DNA of 54,364 bases from Bacteroidota bacterium. GTDB taxonomy: Bacteria > Bacteroidota > Bacteroidia > Chitinophagales > LD1. The notes under the pieces are model-generated. The model was given only the letters and a program-made list of their open reading frames with translations. It searched no databases and was not told the origin of the DNA. The stretch lies in NCBI GenBank assembly GCA_947478005.1, contig CANJVG010000010.1, positions 1 through 54,364 on the forward strand, read 5' to 3'. Position numbers and translations under genes: made by a program. Shown one piece after another: positions 25,089-33,668 of this stretch (positions are counted from its first letter, which is position 1; each line of letters begins with the position of its first letter).

Positions 25089-26732
25089 TTACTCCTTCAC
25101 TACGCGCTGAGAAGTCTTACCATTCTTGGTGGTAATGTTCAGCATATAAACACCAGCTGCAAGCGCAGATACATTCACTGTGTTCTGTACCATAGCAGGT
25201 TGCAATACCACTTGACCTAACAAATTAGTCAGTTCCAAATGAGTAATGTTTTCGCCACCTGTTTCAATAGTCAACAAACCATTGGTTGGGTTAGGATAAA
25301 TATAGAACTCCTTAGCGGCATTAATTTCATTTACTGCTGATGGGGTTTGACCATAAGCCAGATTTAAGACAGGAGCCAATTCAGCGTCAGCTGAATTATT
25401 GAACTGCACCTTGCCACCTGTTGCACCCGGAGCTGAAACAATAAACTGGGTGGTAGCTGAATGGCTAATATGCGAAAACATAGATACCGGCAAGTCTAAA
25501 CGAATCCAATCGCCATCACCTGTGTTTGAACCAAACAAACAAGGATTGCCCGAAGCATCTTCAACGGCTGTAAAATCAGCAGGCTCTACATCAGCCGTAG
25601 CACCAAAATTGCCGCTCTTTATTTTCACTTGTATGCTTCCGCTGATTGGGTTAGTTCCGGTCAAAGCTTTTCTTCTTAAAAACAAACTGGCTTTACGCAA
25701 AGTAGTATCTGCCATAGCCGTGGTATTAAACGAAAGAACCGTAGCAAATTGCTCACCGCTTGCTTCTCCCATATAAAGACTTGTGTCTGTATTGCCTGTG
25801 GAAGAAACAGTGCCTGTTTGAGCGCTGTGGTCAGACAACAAATACAAATCATCCATTAAGAACTTGTGGTAAAATTTCTGGGTGCTGTAGCCTACTAAAT
25901 CTTTGTAACCCTGTGTAGAAAGGTGGTAGCAATCTTTAGCTATACCATAATCGCGCATTGTGCTTTTTGGTGATGGGAAATTAGGGTCGCCATAAGGCAT
26001 AGGAACTGTGAATGCCGCATAAGTTCCTGTAGGTGGTTGAAGTGTAAGTGGTGAGGTTTGACCATGCAGATATTGCATAAGACCAGGACATTTAAAGAAC
26101 TCCAATTGTGGGTCGGCATTGGCCACGCTGTCCATACGCTCGCATACCTGATTTAAGATAGTGTTGATTTGAATATAGGTAGGCTTTTCCATTCCATCCC
26201 ATGTTCCATAAAAAGGATGCTGTGTTTCGAACGGAGCCACATCATGAATGGTTTCGGCAAAATTTGGATATACATAACCGCTGTACACAATATGGATACC
26301 CGGTTTGCAACTCTTAATATAACGAATGATAGAATCCAAACGCTGGAACACATTATCAAACAAAGTGTCCGTTTGACCTTGCGTATTGCTTACGTTCCAA
26401 TCGCCCAAAAAGTCATTACCACCAATGCTTAAGTGTACCACATTAATGGTAGGGTTCAAGGTAAGTTGGTTCAATATTTCTGCCTCAGAAGCAGGCGTCA
26501 TAAAGTCATCCGTTTGCGCTCCGCTTATAGACAGGGATGCATTCGAAACAAACTTGTAATTGGAATGGCCCCAGGTTTTAAATACATTATTAATAGTGGC
26601 TTCCGAATTCATGAAGAAAGCCCAACTGTCACCTACCAAAAGCACTTTCTTTTCGGTTGGCTCCACGCATTGAGAAAACAGTTTACTAAAACACAGACCA
26701 CAAATAGCAAAGAGTAGAGTAAATCTTTTCAT
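25089..26732 (-). CDS. T9SS-secreted SGNH/GDSL hydrolase with DNRLRE-like domain
   Basis: A 547-residue secreted esterase-like enzyme with a signal peptide (1-20, ending LFSQ). The SGNH domain covers about 25-290: block I LLVGDSWAFF gives the nucleophile serine, block III SIGGNDFLGDW the Gly/Asn, and block V KDCYHLSTQGY the Asp-His pair. A beta-sandwich like DNRLRE carbohydrate-binding modules follows (about 310-455). The C-terminus is a type A T9SS signal (FYIYPNPTNGLLTIE through GVYMLNITTKNGK). Probable substrates are acetylated or esterified polysaccharides, inferred from architecture. It is transcribed alone, with its own promoter element and terminator. Confidence 0.88.
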   Translation of the reverse strand: MKRFTLLFAICGLCFSKLFSQCVEPTEKKVLLVGDSWAFFMNSEATINNVFKTWGHSNYKFVSNASLSISGAQTDDFMTPASEAEILNQLTLNPTINVVHLSIGGNDFLGDWNVSNTQGQTDTLFDNVFQRLDSIIRYIKSCKPGIHIVYSGYVYPNFAETIHDVAPFETQHPFYGTWDGMEKPTYIQINTILNQVCERMDSVANADPQLEFFKCPGLMQYLHGQTSPLTLQPPTGTYAAFTVPMPYGDPNFPSPKSTMRDYGIAKDCYHLSTQGYKDLVGYSTQKFYHKFLMDDLYLLSDHSAQTGTVSSTGNTDTSLYMGEASGEQFATVLSFNTTAMADTTLRKASLFLRRKALTGTNPISGSIQVKIKSGNFGATADVEPADFTAVEDASGNPCLFGSNTGDGDWIRLDLPVSMFSHISHSATTQFIVSAPGATGGKVQFNNSADAELAPVLNLAYGQTPSAVNEINAAKEFYIYPNPTNGLLTIETGGENITHLELTNLLGQVVLQPAMVQNTVNVSALAAGVYMLNITTKNGKTSQRVVKE

Positions 26733-26756
26733 AGGGTTAATTTAATTTTTAGATAA

Positions 26757-26764
26757 CAAACATA
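26757..26764 (-). promoter_or_regulatory. -7 promoter element TATGTTTG
   Basis: Exact minus-strand TAnnTTTG match 25 bp before the SGNH hydrolase start. A TTTG lies 16 bp further upstream (26781-26784), shorter than the preferred 19-21 bp. Confidence 0.45.
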
Positions 26765-26865
26765 ACTTTTTCGGAGAACGCAAAAAGAATTTTAACGAAG
26801 CGGCTCCTCCTTTTTGGTGGAATACTAATTTAGGATAATCAGTAAAAATTAGGTTGGTTTGTGGC

Positions 26866-27321
26866 ATGAATATTACCATCGAAAATGAGGTTAAGGAACA
26901 ACTGCTTAACCGCTTAAGCCAATTGAGCCCAAAGTCTAAAGCAAAATGGGGAAGCATGACCGTGGAACAGATGCTGGCGCACATGAACGATGCGTTTAAA
27001 ATCTGCCTGGGCATGAAAGAAGCAAAGGACAATTCGAACTTTCTTTGGGGCAAAATTATTTTTCCGGTGGCGGTTTATGCCATACCCGGTTTTCCGCGAA
27101 ACTCTGTTACCGCTAAAGAATTGAACCAACAAAAAGGAGGCACCAAGGCGCGCGATTTTTATACCGAAGTAGAGTTTTTGAAGAAGATGATAGATGTGTT
27201 CAACGAACGCGAAGAAGAGAAGGTAAAACCACATCCTATGTTTGGCAAATTGACCAAACAGCAATGGCGCGATTTATTGGTGAAGCACCTGAGCCATCAT
27301 TTAAAACAGTTTGGAGTTTAA
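26866..27321 (+). CDS. DUF1569 (DinB-superfamily) protein
   Basis: A 151-residue four-helix-bundle protein of the DUF1569/DinB type. MTVEQMLAHMNDAF (about residues 28-41) and WRDLLVKHLSHHLKQFG near the C-terminus provide the histidines that bind a divalent metal in the superfamily. DinB relatives are often thiol transferases, and this organism encodes a bacillithiol deacetylase (46714-47430), so thiol-linked detoxification is a possible but unproven role. I use the ATG at 26866. The frame is open to a TTG at 26854, which is a less likely start. Confidence 0.8.
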   Translation: MNITIENEVKEQLLNRLSQLSPKSKAKWGSMTVEQMLAHMNDAFKICLGMKEAKDNSNFLWGKIIFPVAVYAIPGFPRNSVTAKELNQQKGGTKARDFYTEVEFLKKMIDVFNEREEEKVKPHPMFGKLTKQQWRDLLVKHLSHHLKQFGV

Positions 27322-27340
27322 GGAATGCAACACACCCCGT

Positions 27341-27409
27341 CAAAATTCCCGGAGCGGAATTTTGCCACCCCTCTGTAGAGGGGAAAATACAAAAGCCCTT
27401 TTAGGGCTT
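27341..27409. repeat. Cluster of short palindromes between convergent genes
   Basis: Three hairpins lie in 70 bp: CAAAATTCC/GGAATTTTG (27341-27349, 27356-27364), CCCCTCT/AGAGGGG around 27368-27383, and AAGCCCT/AGGGCTT (27393-27399, 27403-27409). An A run follows. It separates the DUF1569 gene from the convergent FN3 gene, so a terminator role is likely. The word style (CCCCTCT, GCCCTTTTAGGGC) resembles intergenic palindromic repeats common in Bacteroidota, which I recall but could not check here. Confidence 0.6.
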
Positions 27410-27472
27410 GGGGTATAAAAAAAAACAGCCCCCTTTTCAGAGAGCTGCTTAACCAAATTCCAAATTTCAGAA

Positions 27473-28105
27473 TTAAGTAGCGCGGGCAAGAGCAACATCG
27501 CTTGGTTTGCTTTTGCTGTTTGCTGAGAATCCCAAAACCCTTACTTCATACTTCGCTCCCGATTCTAAATCGGAGAAAGTAACACTGGCTTTGTTTACCG
27601 TGGTTTTGGTTTGCGGTGGACCTGTTTCGCCCACTTTCCTTATCTGCCACAAGTAAGAGAAACCCTGGCCCAATGATTTGCAACGGGCATCTATTTCTCC
27701 TTCCTGTTTTCCCGAATCGGCTTTTACATCCTGCGGCTGATTGGCATTTTTCTTGCTTTTCTTTTTCCGCAGAATTAAACCCGTTCTGCCCGCCATTTCT
27801 TCATCACCATCACAAACCTCTTCGGCCTTCAGTGCCATTTTTTTATACGCCTTGTTCATATCCTTTACCGCCACATTCTTTGCTTTAATGTCGGCTGTAG
27901 CTTTGCTTTCGGCTTTTGTAATGGCTTTGCCTGCATCTATGGCTGCATTTTTCAACGCATTGATAAGGGCCAATGATTCGACATCCTGAAAATCGGGATT
28001 GACTAATAAACCTTCAACTACAAAGAGTATGTAATCTACTTCCTCCTGAGGAGTTTTTTTGCTGATTGTTACGCGAAACAGCAACGCGATAATTATAGTT
28101 TCCAT
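27473..28105 (-). CDS. FN3-domain protein of unknown function
   Basis: A 210-residue protein. The N-terminal part (about 1-115) is helical and rich in Ala and Lys (KAITKAESKATADIKAKN). A lysine-rich linker follows (KKKSKKNANQ), then a fibronectin type III-like domain (about 130-208) with FSYLWQIRKV, FSDLESGAKYEVRVLGFSA and a terminal RAT. No signal peptide is evident, so the protein may be cytoplasmic. Similar FN3-tail proteins in Bacteroidota are uncharacterised. Start chosen at 28105; no alternative ATG is close. Confidence 0.65.
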   Translation of the reverse strand: METIIIALLFRVTISKKTPQEEVDYILFVVEGLLVNPDFQDVESLALINALKNAAIDAGKAITKAESKATADIKAKNVAVKDMNKAYKKMALKAEEVCDGDEEMAGRTGLILRKKKSKKNANQPQDVKADSGKQEGEIDARCKSLGQGFSYLWQIRKVGETGPPQTKTTVNKASVTFSDLESGAKYEVRVLGFSANSKSKPSDVALARAT

Positions 28106-28453
28106 TTTGTTTTAATAATTAATTGTTCTAGAAAAAAATACAGTACCATAAGTGTGCGAATGCACACTGTGTTAAGAGACCTTGCCGAAGGGCAGAACGG
28201 CTAGAGATGTTTCATGCCGAAAAACAATTTGTTGAAGTAGAACTACTGCGTTAATCTTTTGCTGTTTTTTTTCTAAACGCTAAGACCTATTTAAATATTG
28301 TGTTTGGCCGAAAAAATATTTTGTGGCCTTAGGATATTTTTAGAAATGCGGGATGATTATAGGTGCTTAAAGGAAGGGGAAATTAGGAGAGAATAAGGGA
28401 AATTGAATAACGGTTGAACTTACATTATCGAAGTGACTAGGTGTGGCAGCTAT
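28106..28453. other. Intergenic region left of the restriction operon
   Basis: A 348-bp A/T-rich gap. AGTGTGC (28151-28157) and GCACACT (28162-28168) form a 7-bp hairpin with loop GAAT, without a T run. No ORF is credible. It probably marks the edge of the acquired restriction-modification segment. Confidence 0.45.
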
Positions 28454-28915
28454 TTAGAATAACTTTTTCGGGGCAAAATGAATTTTAATTGTCTTGTCTT
28501 CGCGATAAAAAATAGCAAAGTCAATTTTGTCTAAATGCTGATTAGTTTTTTGTTCTGCATGTTCTGAATAAACTAAACCAACACCGTAAAGTATTTTAGA
28601 GTATTCAAATTTTATTAGCAATCGTTTAATGGAAGTTGAGTAGTCGTTATTATTCTTTAGGTCTTGAACTTTTATAAAGTCGTCAAGTACAAACCTGTCT
28701 TTGTTTTCAAAGAAAACTACAGTCTTGTTTTTTATGGCTACTATGTCAGGAATAAATGCCCCTTTATTTTTTGTAGTTCTTAATTCTTTGTTCGGATGTA
28801 ATGAAACACCAGTTCCACTTTGCGGAAAGTCGAAACAAATGATTTCCCAATCATTCTCTTCAAGCCATTCAAGTATGGCTTTTGTTGCTTGTTCTTCTGT
28901 TATGCGTCTCTCCAT
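28454..28915 (-). CDS. Small PD-(D/E)XK nuclease-like protein of the R-M operon
   Basis: A 153-residue protein. FIPDIVAIKNKTVVFFENKD (about residues 53-72) contains PD, a hydrophobic strand and E-N-K, a canonical PD-(D/E)XK active site. The N-terminus (ATKAILEWLEENDWEI) resembles the helical start of restriction-type endonucleases. Its start codon lies inside the end of the 411-residue gene (16-bp overlap), so the two are translationally coupled. It is the third gene after the methyltransferase. It may be the cutting subunit, or a nicking/repair accessory such as Vsr, although the sequence does not look like Vsr. A/T-rich like the rest of the operon. Confidence 0.7.
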   Translation of the reverse strand: MERRITEEQATKAILEWLEENDWEIICFDFPQSGTGVSLHPNKELRTTKNKGAFIPDIVAIKNKTVVFFENKDRFVLDDFIKVQDLKNNNDYSTSIKRLLIKFEYSKILYGVGLVYSEHAEQKTNQHLDKIDFAIFYREDKTIKIHFAPKKLF

Positions 28916-30135
28916 AATGCTCCGTCTGGAAATAATATTGCGTCTGCAAAATATGAAAATACTCTAATGTGCTTTACTTTAGAAAACATTGAACCATAAC
29001 GAACTTGCATATAGTATCTTGGTATCTCACTATGTTTTAATTGAGCATATTTTTTGGTTAAGAGATTTTTACTTTCGCTTGACTTAACGGCACTCACAAA
29101 ATCTTTTATTTTCCCTTTTTTCCCTTTAAGGATGATTGTTTTCTTTTTATCATCCACTTCTACATCAGACCAAGCCATTACTAAATTATACTCTCTATCT
29201 TCAAATGTCTTGCCTTCTCTACAAAGTAAATAATCAATGGCAGCTAAAGCACCGGGATATGGATCGCCTCTAAATCCTGCGTCAACTTTGTAAACAATAG
29301 TTTCCTTTCTACTTCTAAGTAGCTCTCCAATTTTATATGAAGAACTCTCATAAGTTTTGAGGTAATTTAATATATAATCAGTCGGCACCTTTATTGTCGC
29401 TGTCAAAGGAGACATATTGTTATTTCCACCTTTAGCGGCAAATTCAGTTTGCATGAAATTCTTCCTATCAATTACAATCCTTTTTCCAAGGAGCTTTTCT
29501 CTGCCTTTTATAACACCAGTAGTTTCAACGACATTGATAATTTCATTAATAGCATCAAACATCAACTTCATTTCTGAATCTCTGCTATCAGGGCTTCCTG
29601 CAAAATTTCTATTCGTATCGAATTTCAATCCTTTACTTCTAATATTTGGCGAACTCGTAGCTAATGGATGTGAGCGATAATCGGAAGGGAAGTAATAGAA
29701 AAGTGCAGGAATTTTATAAATACTCATTACGTTGTCCAATGCTCTAAAAACTAAAGGATTTATTGAGTCCCATTTTGTAGTATTACCTTTCGTTCGATTA
29801 ATAATCACAGCTTCAGGATAAATGTAGAATGCAGGTACATTATTTTCTACTGATGCCGCTAAACGGCCAAACCTTTGAAATACATTGTGACCTGTGCCTG
29901 CTTCCGTAGAAACTTCAATTGAAAATATTGGTTCAGAATCTAATTCAACGATTAGGTCTGGAGCATCGAGATAAAGAATCTGCTTTATATGGTCTGGCAT
30001 TGTATGGAATTGAGTTGCATTGTTTGCATCACTTTCATACATTTTTTTCTTAGTGAAGGTTTTACCTGAAAGACCTGTTTTGGCGATTATATAATCCGCA
30101 AAACTTTCCGTACTGTACCAAATTCTATATTTCAT
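28900..30135 (-). CDS. Putative type II restriction endonuclease
   Basis: A 411-residue protein without close family recognition. DAPDLIVELDSEPIFSIEVS (about residues 53-72) looks like a PD-(D/E)XK core, but the expected lysine is serine (E-V-S). A following TEAGTGHNVFQRFGRLAASV fits a nuclease helix. A second acidic/basic part (about 370-411: AQLKHSEIPRYYMQVRYGSMF) may contact DNA. Its start overlaps the methyltransferase stop by 4 bp (ATGA), which supports a matched restriction partner. The specificity is unknown. Given the missing lysine, this subunit may recognise DNA while the 153-residue protein cuts. Confidence 0.7.
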   Translation of the reverse strand: MKYRIWYSTESFADYIIAKTGLSGKTFTKKKMYESDANNATQFHTMPDHIKQILYLDAPDLIVELDSEPIFSIEVSTEAGTGHNVFQRFGRLAASVENNVPAFYIYPEAVIINRTKGNTTKWDSINPLVFRALDNVMSIYKIPALFYYFPSDYRSHPLATSSPNIRSKGLKFDTNRNFAGSPDSRDSEMKLMFDAINEIINVVETTGVIKGREKLLGKRIVIDRKNFMQTEFAAKGGNNNMSPLTATIKVPTDYILNYLKTYESSSYKIGELLRSRKETIVYKVDAGFRGDPYPGALAAIDYLLCREGKTFEDREYNLVMAWSDVEVDDKKKTIILKGKKGKIKDFVSAVKSSESKNLLTKKYAQLKHSEIPRYYMQVRYGSMFSKVKHIRVFSYFADAILFPDGALWRDA

Positions 30136-31400
30136 AAGTATTTTTTTATTGCTATTGCTACTGCCTTTGCTAACAAAGGAGGAACGGCATTGCCTGTTTG
30201 AACTCTACCTTGAACAATTCCTCCACTAACAATAAAGTTATCTGGAAAACTTTGTAATCTACATCTTTCTCTAATGCTCAGCCCTCTATTATCTGATGGA
30301 TGTCCGAATTGAAATTGAGGTCTTATTCCGCCAGAAACTTGCGTAGGACTTTGAATATCCCAAGCTAAGCGAATTCTTTGTTTGAACTTTGGATACATTG
30401 GAGTACCTGGCTTTGTACTTTTAATTTTTTCAATTACTGCTATAGGATGATTGGGAGCTTTATGATTTGTTAGTTTATCTTCTTTTAAGTTTTTTCTCAT
30501 TAACTTTTGATACTCACTAAATGGTTCTTTCTTGTATTTAGTAATAACTTCATTTGGCTTTAAGCTTGGTAAGTCACCAATAGCATCTTTAACTGTGACA
30601 TAAGGTTTTTTAGTTTCTGGACCGTGTGTTTTTTTAATTTCAGAAAAGTCGAATTCTTCTCCATCTCTAATTCCTACGAAAACTAATCTTGTCCGTGATT
30701 GCGGCACACCATAATCCGGAGCAAAAAGCAATTTGCTTTTTACTTTCATATTTCCTGCAAGACTTAAATCTTTTTCAATTGTTTTCACAAAATCGCCTGT
30801 ACTTTTCATTCCAGAAACATTTTCTAAAACAACTACTTTTGGTTTCAATGCTTTTACAAAACGAATAAACTCTTTATAAAGTAAATTCCTTTCATCGTCT
30901 TCGTGTCTCTTTCTATTATTCAATGAGAAACCCTGACAAGGCACTCCACCAATTAATACATCAACCTGTCTGCCGTCTAAAAGCTGTAAAAATGATTTTG
31001 GATTTACCTTTCTAACATCACCTAAAACAGTTGAAACATTCGGATGGTTAGTTTTAAATGTATTTATTGAAGGCTGGTGTATGTCGCAACCAATAGCAAT
31101 TTCAAAACCAGCTAATTCAAAACCTAAAGAAGTTCCCCCACATCCACAGAATAATTCTACAACAAGAGGTTTGTCATTTGCTGGAAGTGTACCTTTAGTT
31201 ATAAATGGATCGCCTTTCCAATAATATCCATTTTCTTCGACTTTAACGGATTTATCCCAAACATTAATTTTATCAATTACATCAAGGTCGATGTCGTCTG
31301 GATTTTCATCAATTCTTAATTGATACGCTTCCTCCTCAACTGTGTTAAGAATATCGCTATCAATTTCCTTATACGCTTTTATCTTTACCTTTTTCGGCAT
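30132..31400 (-). CDS. C5-cytosine DNA methyltransferase (type II R-M)
   Basis: A 422-residue modification enzyme. An N-terminal extension of about 75 residues precedes motif I (VVELFCGCGGTSLGFELAGF, about 78-97). The catalytic motif IV is GGVPCQGFS (about 150-158), with the cysteine that attacks cytosine C6. Motif VI is VVLENVSGM (about 194-202) and motif VIII is YGVPQSRTRLVFVG (about 228-241). A target-recognition region and motifs IX/X (RLQSFPDNF, QTGNAVPPLLAKAVA) complete it. It is first in a tight three-gene operon, as expected for protection before cutting. The low G+C compared with its neighbours suggests horizontal acquisition. Confidence 0.93.
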   Translation of the reverse strand: MPKKVKIKAYKEIDSDILNTVEEEAYQLRIDENPDDIDLDVIDKINVWDKSVKVEENGYYWKGDPFITKGTLPANDKPLVVELFCGCGGTSLGFELAGFEIAIGCDIHQPSINTFKTNHPNVSTVLGDVRKVNPKSFLQLLDGRQVDVLIGGVPCQGFSLNNRKRHEDDERNLLYKEFIRFVKALKPKVVVLENVSGMKSTGDFVKTIEKDLSLAGNMKVKSKLLFAPDYGVPQSRTRLVFVGIRDGEEFDFSEIKKTHGPETKKPYVTVKDAIGDLPSLKPNEVITKYKKEPFSEYQKLMRKNLKEDKLTNHKAPNHPIAVIEKIKSTKPGTPMYPKFKQRIRLAWDIQSPTQVSGGIRPQFQFGHPSDNRGLSIRERCRLQSFPDNFIVSGGIVQGRVQTGNAVPPLLAKAVAIAIKKYL

Positions 31401-31924
31401 AACAATTAGTTTTTTACTGGTTTACAGTATTTGATTTTTTTTCGGCAAAATTCAATACGTCCTTCTTGCAACATTTCTCAATATTTTAAAAGCAACGTTT
31501 TCTCTTAATAGGAAACAAGACGCTGTTTTGAACTTATAGAAAATATTTATGCAAATTTTCCAATCATTTCCTTATTAGTAGTCTACTCATTCCCTTCAAT
31601 TTTCCCAAATTTAGATTCCCTATGTCCAGATGTACTGCAACGTTACGAAAAGCCAGTCCCCATCTTCTTTTAGTTTTCTAATATCTCACCAAATGTCACA
31701 TTCTGACCATTGTTAATTTACATGGGACGAATATTTTCCAAATATAAAATGTCTCGAAGAAGAAAGAACAATTAAAAACTAAAATTTATTGACAGTATTT
31801 CAACTTCTCGATTTGTTAGGTGGTGTTTATGCCTTTTTAGAGTGTGCAAAATTAAAAGCGCTGGTTTTTTTGTGTCAGCAAGTGTGTGAGCAAAACCAAA
31901 CCCGTTCCCCTAATTTCGATACAT
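31401..31924. other. Upstream region of the R-M operon
   Basis: About 520 bp, strongly A/T-rich, without a credible ORF. No TAnnTTYG element was found within 70 bp of the methyltransferase start. The last 20 bases before array C (about 31904-31924) look like one degenerate array unit. Confidence 0.5.
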
Positions 31925-32155
31925 CAAAAACGGTTTTTGATATATGAAAAACCGAAAATGATTATAAGAAAATGGTTTTCTTATATAGAAAAACCAAAAA
32001 TGATATATCAAAAATGCTTTTTGATATTAAGAAAACGGATTTTGTAATTAGAAAAATGAATTTCTTATATAAGAAAATGCTTTTCTTATATAGAAAAACG
32101 CTTTTTGATTATAAGAAATTGGATTTCTTATATAAAAAAACGGTTTTTGGTGTTA
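31925..32155. repeat. 21-bp intergenic tandem array C (11 exact units)
   Basis: Eleven units of exactly 21 bp without indels, plus partial units at each edge. A typical unit is GAAAAACGG then TTTTTGATATAT: an A tract, a 3-4-nt G/C-containing centre, and a T tract. Second halves are drawn from a few words (TTTTTGATATAT, TTTTCTTATATA, ATTTCTTATATA, AAAATGATATAT). The array lies between the start of the R-M operon and the end of the PLP-enzyme gene, both on the minus strand. A plus-strand frame stays open over it only because of the 7-codon period. Confidence 0.92.
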
Positions 32156-32291
32156 AGAAAATTGAAAAATACAGGTCCAAAAACAGAGAAACTATTGAAC
32201 AGGAGGCTTTTTAGTGCAAAATCTGCCCTAAAAAGACGAAGGGAGGAATATTTGGTTCATCTTTCCGTTTCCCCTCTAAACTCCTCGTTCA

Positions 32292-33521
32292 TTAAAGTGC
32301 CTGCGCTAAATCGCTGATTACATCTTCTACCGATTCGATACCCACACTCAGCCGCACCAATCCATCGGTGATGCCATATTTTTCGCGTTGGGCTTTGGGC
32401 ACAAACGAATGGCTCATGCTGGCAGGATGTTGAATGAGGGTGTCGATAGTGCCCAGCGAAGCGGTGAGTTGGCAGAGCTTAATTTTCTTCATCAGCTTCT
32501 CCCCTGCTTTGTAGCCGTTCTTCAATTCGAACGAAAGCACACCGCCATAATTCTTCATTTGTTTGCGGGCCAGCAAATGGTCGGGATGGCTTTTCAGCCC
32601 GAGGTAGTTGACCTTAGAAACAGCGGGATGCTTTTCTAAAAAGCCCGCCACCTTCATGGCATTGGCGCAATGTTGCTCCATGCGCAGCGAAAGAGTTTTC
32701 ATACCGAGGTTGAGTAACCAGGCATCGAAAGGGGCACAGATAGTGCCGTTGAATTTTCTGATTTGCCATACTTCCTTTTTGATAAAGGCGGTATCGGTGC
32801 CCACCAAAAAGCCGCTCAATCCTGTGCCGTGGCCATTGAGATATTTGGTGGCCGAATGCACAATGAAATCGATGCCAAACTGAAAAGGCTGTTGGAGATA
32901 AGGCGAAGCAAAAGTATTGTCCACGGCAGTTTTGGCTTTATACTTTTTGGCGAGGGCGGCCAGGGCGTTTAAATCATAACAGTTCAACGTAGGGTTGGAA
33001 GGAGTTTCGGCATAAATCAGTTTTATGTTCTTCTTTTGTTTCAGGATGGTTTCCAGTTCGTTCAGTTTGGCAAAATCGGCATAGATGATTTCGATGCCGA
33101 GGGTTTGACCATAATGATTAAAGTAATCGACCGAAGTGCCGTAAATATTTCCTTGTGCCAAGAGCGCGTCACCGGGTTTTAATACAGATTGAAACAAAGC
33201 AGAAATAGCGGCCATGCCCGAAGAAAAGACCAGGGCCTTTGCTTTTATATTCAAGCCAAAGGTTTCCATCAATTCTAATTTCTTCTCCACCAACTCGGCA
33301 TTGGGATGGCTCCAGCGCGAATAGATAAAGGCTTCTTCTTTGCCCTGAAACACCGCCTGTGCTTTTTCGGCACTCTCATAGATATAGGTAGAAGAAGTGA
33401 AAATGGGCGATGAATGAGGATGGATGTTTTTAGCGGTATCAAACTTATCTTGCGAGGTGATGGTGGCGAAGCCCTGTGCCTTTTGGATTTTGGATTTGCG
33501 GTGTTGGATTTTAGATGCCAT
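32292..33521 (-). CDS. Cys/Met-metabolism PLP enzyme (cystathionine gamma-synthase/lyase type)
   Basis: A 409-residue fold-type I PLP enzyme of trans-sulfuration. Cofactor-phosphate region: FSSGMAAISALFQ (about 101-113). AETPSNPTLNCYDL (about 173-186) and AVDNTFASPYLQQP (about 197-210) are family signatures, and HSATKYLNGH (about 221-230) contains the PLP lysine. The choice among cystathionine gamma-synthase, gamma-lyase and methionine gamma-lyase cannot be made by eye. The first 16 residues (MASKIQHRKSKIQKAQ) look like a low-complexity insertion; the conserved region starts near GFATITSQDKFD. No partner gene is adjacent. Confidence 0.9.
   Translation of the reverse strand: MASKIQHRKSKIQKAQGFATITSQDKFDTAKNIHPHSSPIFTSSTYIYESAEKAQAVFQGKEEAFIYSRWSHPNAELVEKKLELMETFGLNIKAKALVFSSGMAAISALFQSVLKPGDALLAQGNIYGTSVDYFNHYGQTLGIEIIYADFAKLNELETILKQKKNIKLIYAETPSNPTLNCYDLNALAALAKKYKAKTAVDNTFASPYLQQPFQFGIDFIVHSATKYLNGHGTGLSGFLVGTDTAFIKKEVWQIRKFNGTICAPFDAWLLNLGMKTLSLRMEQHCANAMKVAGFLEKHPAVSKVNYLGLKSHPDHLLARKQMKNYGGVLSFELKNGYKAGEKLMKKIKLCQLTASLGTIDTLIQHPASMSHSFVPKAQREKYGITDGLVRLSVGIESVEDVISDLAQAL
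33481..33518. repeat. GGATTTT-word tract inside the start of the PLP-enzyme gene
   Basis: A stretch of repeated TTTTGGATTT, TTGGATTTGCGG and GTTGGATTTTA words. It encodes the odd KIQHRKSKIQKA N-terminus. It belongs to the same style of word tract seen at 40841-40873 and 51016-51199. Confidence 0.6.
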
Positions 33522-33668
33522 TTTCGAGGTTTGTGTTCTGGTTTAAAGCTTACGCGCTTGAATTTAAATTTATGTTTTGCCACGAATTGCACAAATTAAA
33601 CACGAATTGTTCTGCACTAATTAGTGATAATTCGAGTAATTCGTGGCTGGTTTTTTCTCTTTAGATAG

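Noticed and set aside
28454-28915. Vsr mismatch endonuclease
   Set aside because: Length and position beside a C5 methyltransferase fit, but the expected Vsr motifs are absent and the sequence shows a PD...ENK core instead.
31972-32214. Open frame with FLYKKML-type heptads over array C
   Set aside because: Same artefact of a 7-codon repeat in A/T-rich DNA; the ATG lies inside a repeat unit.
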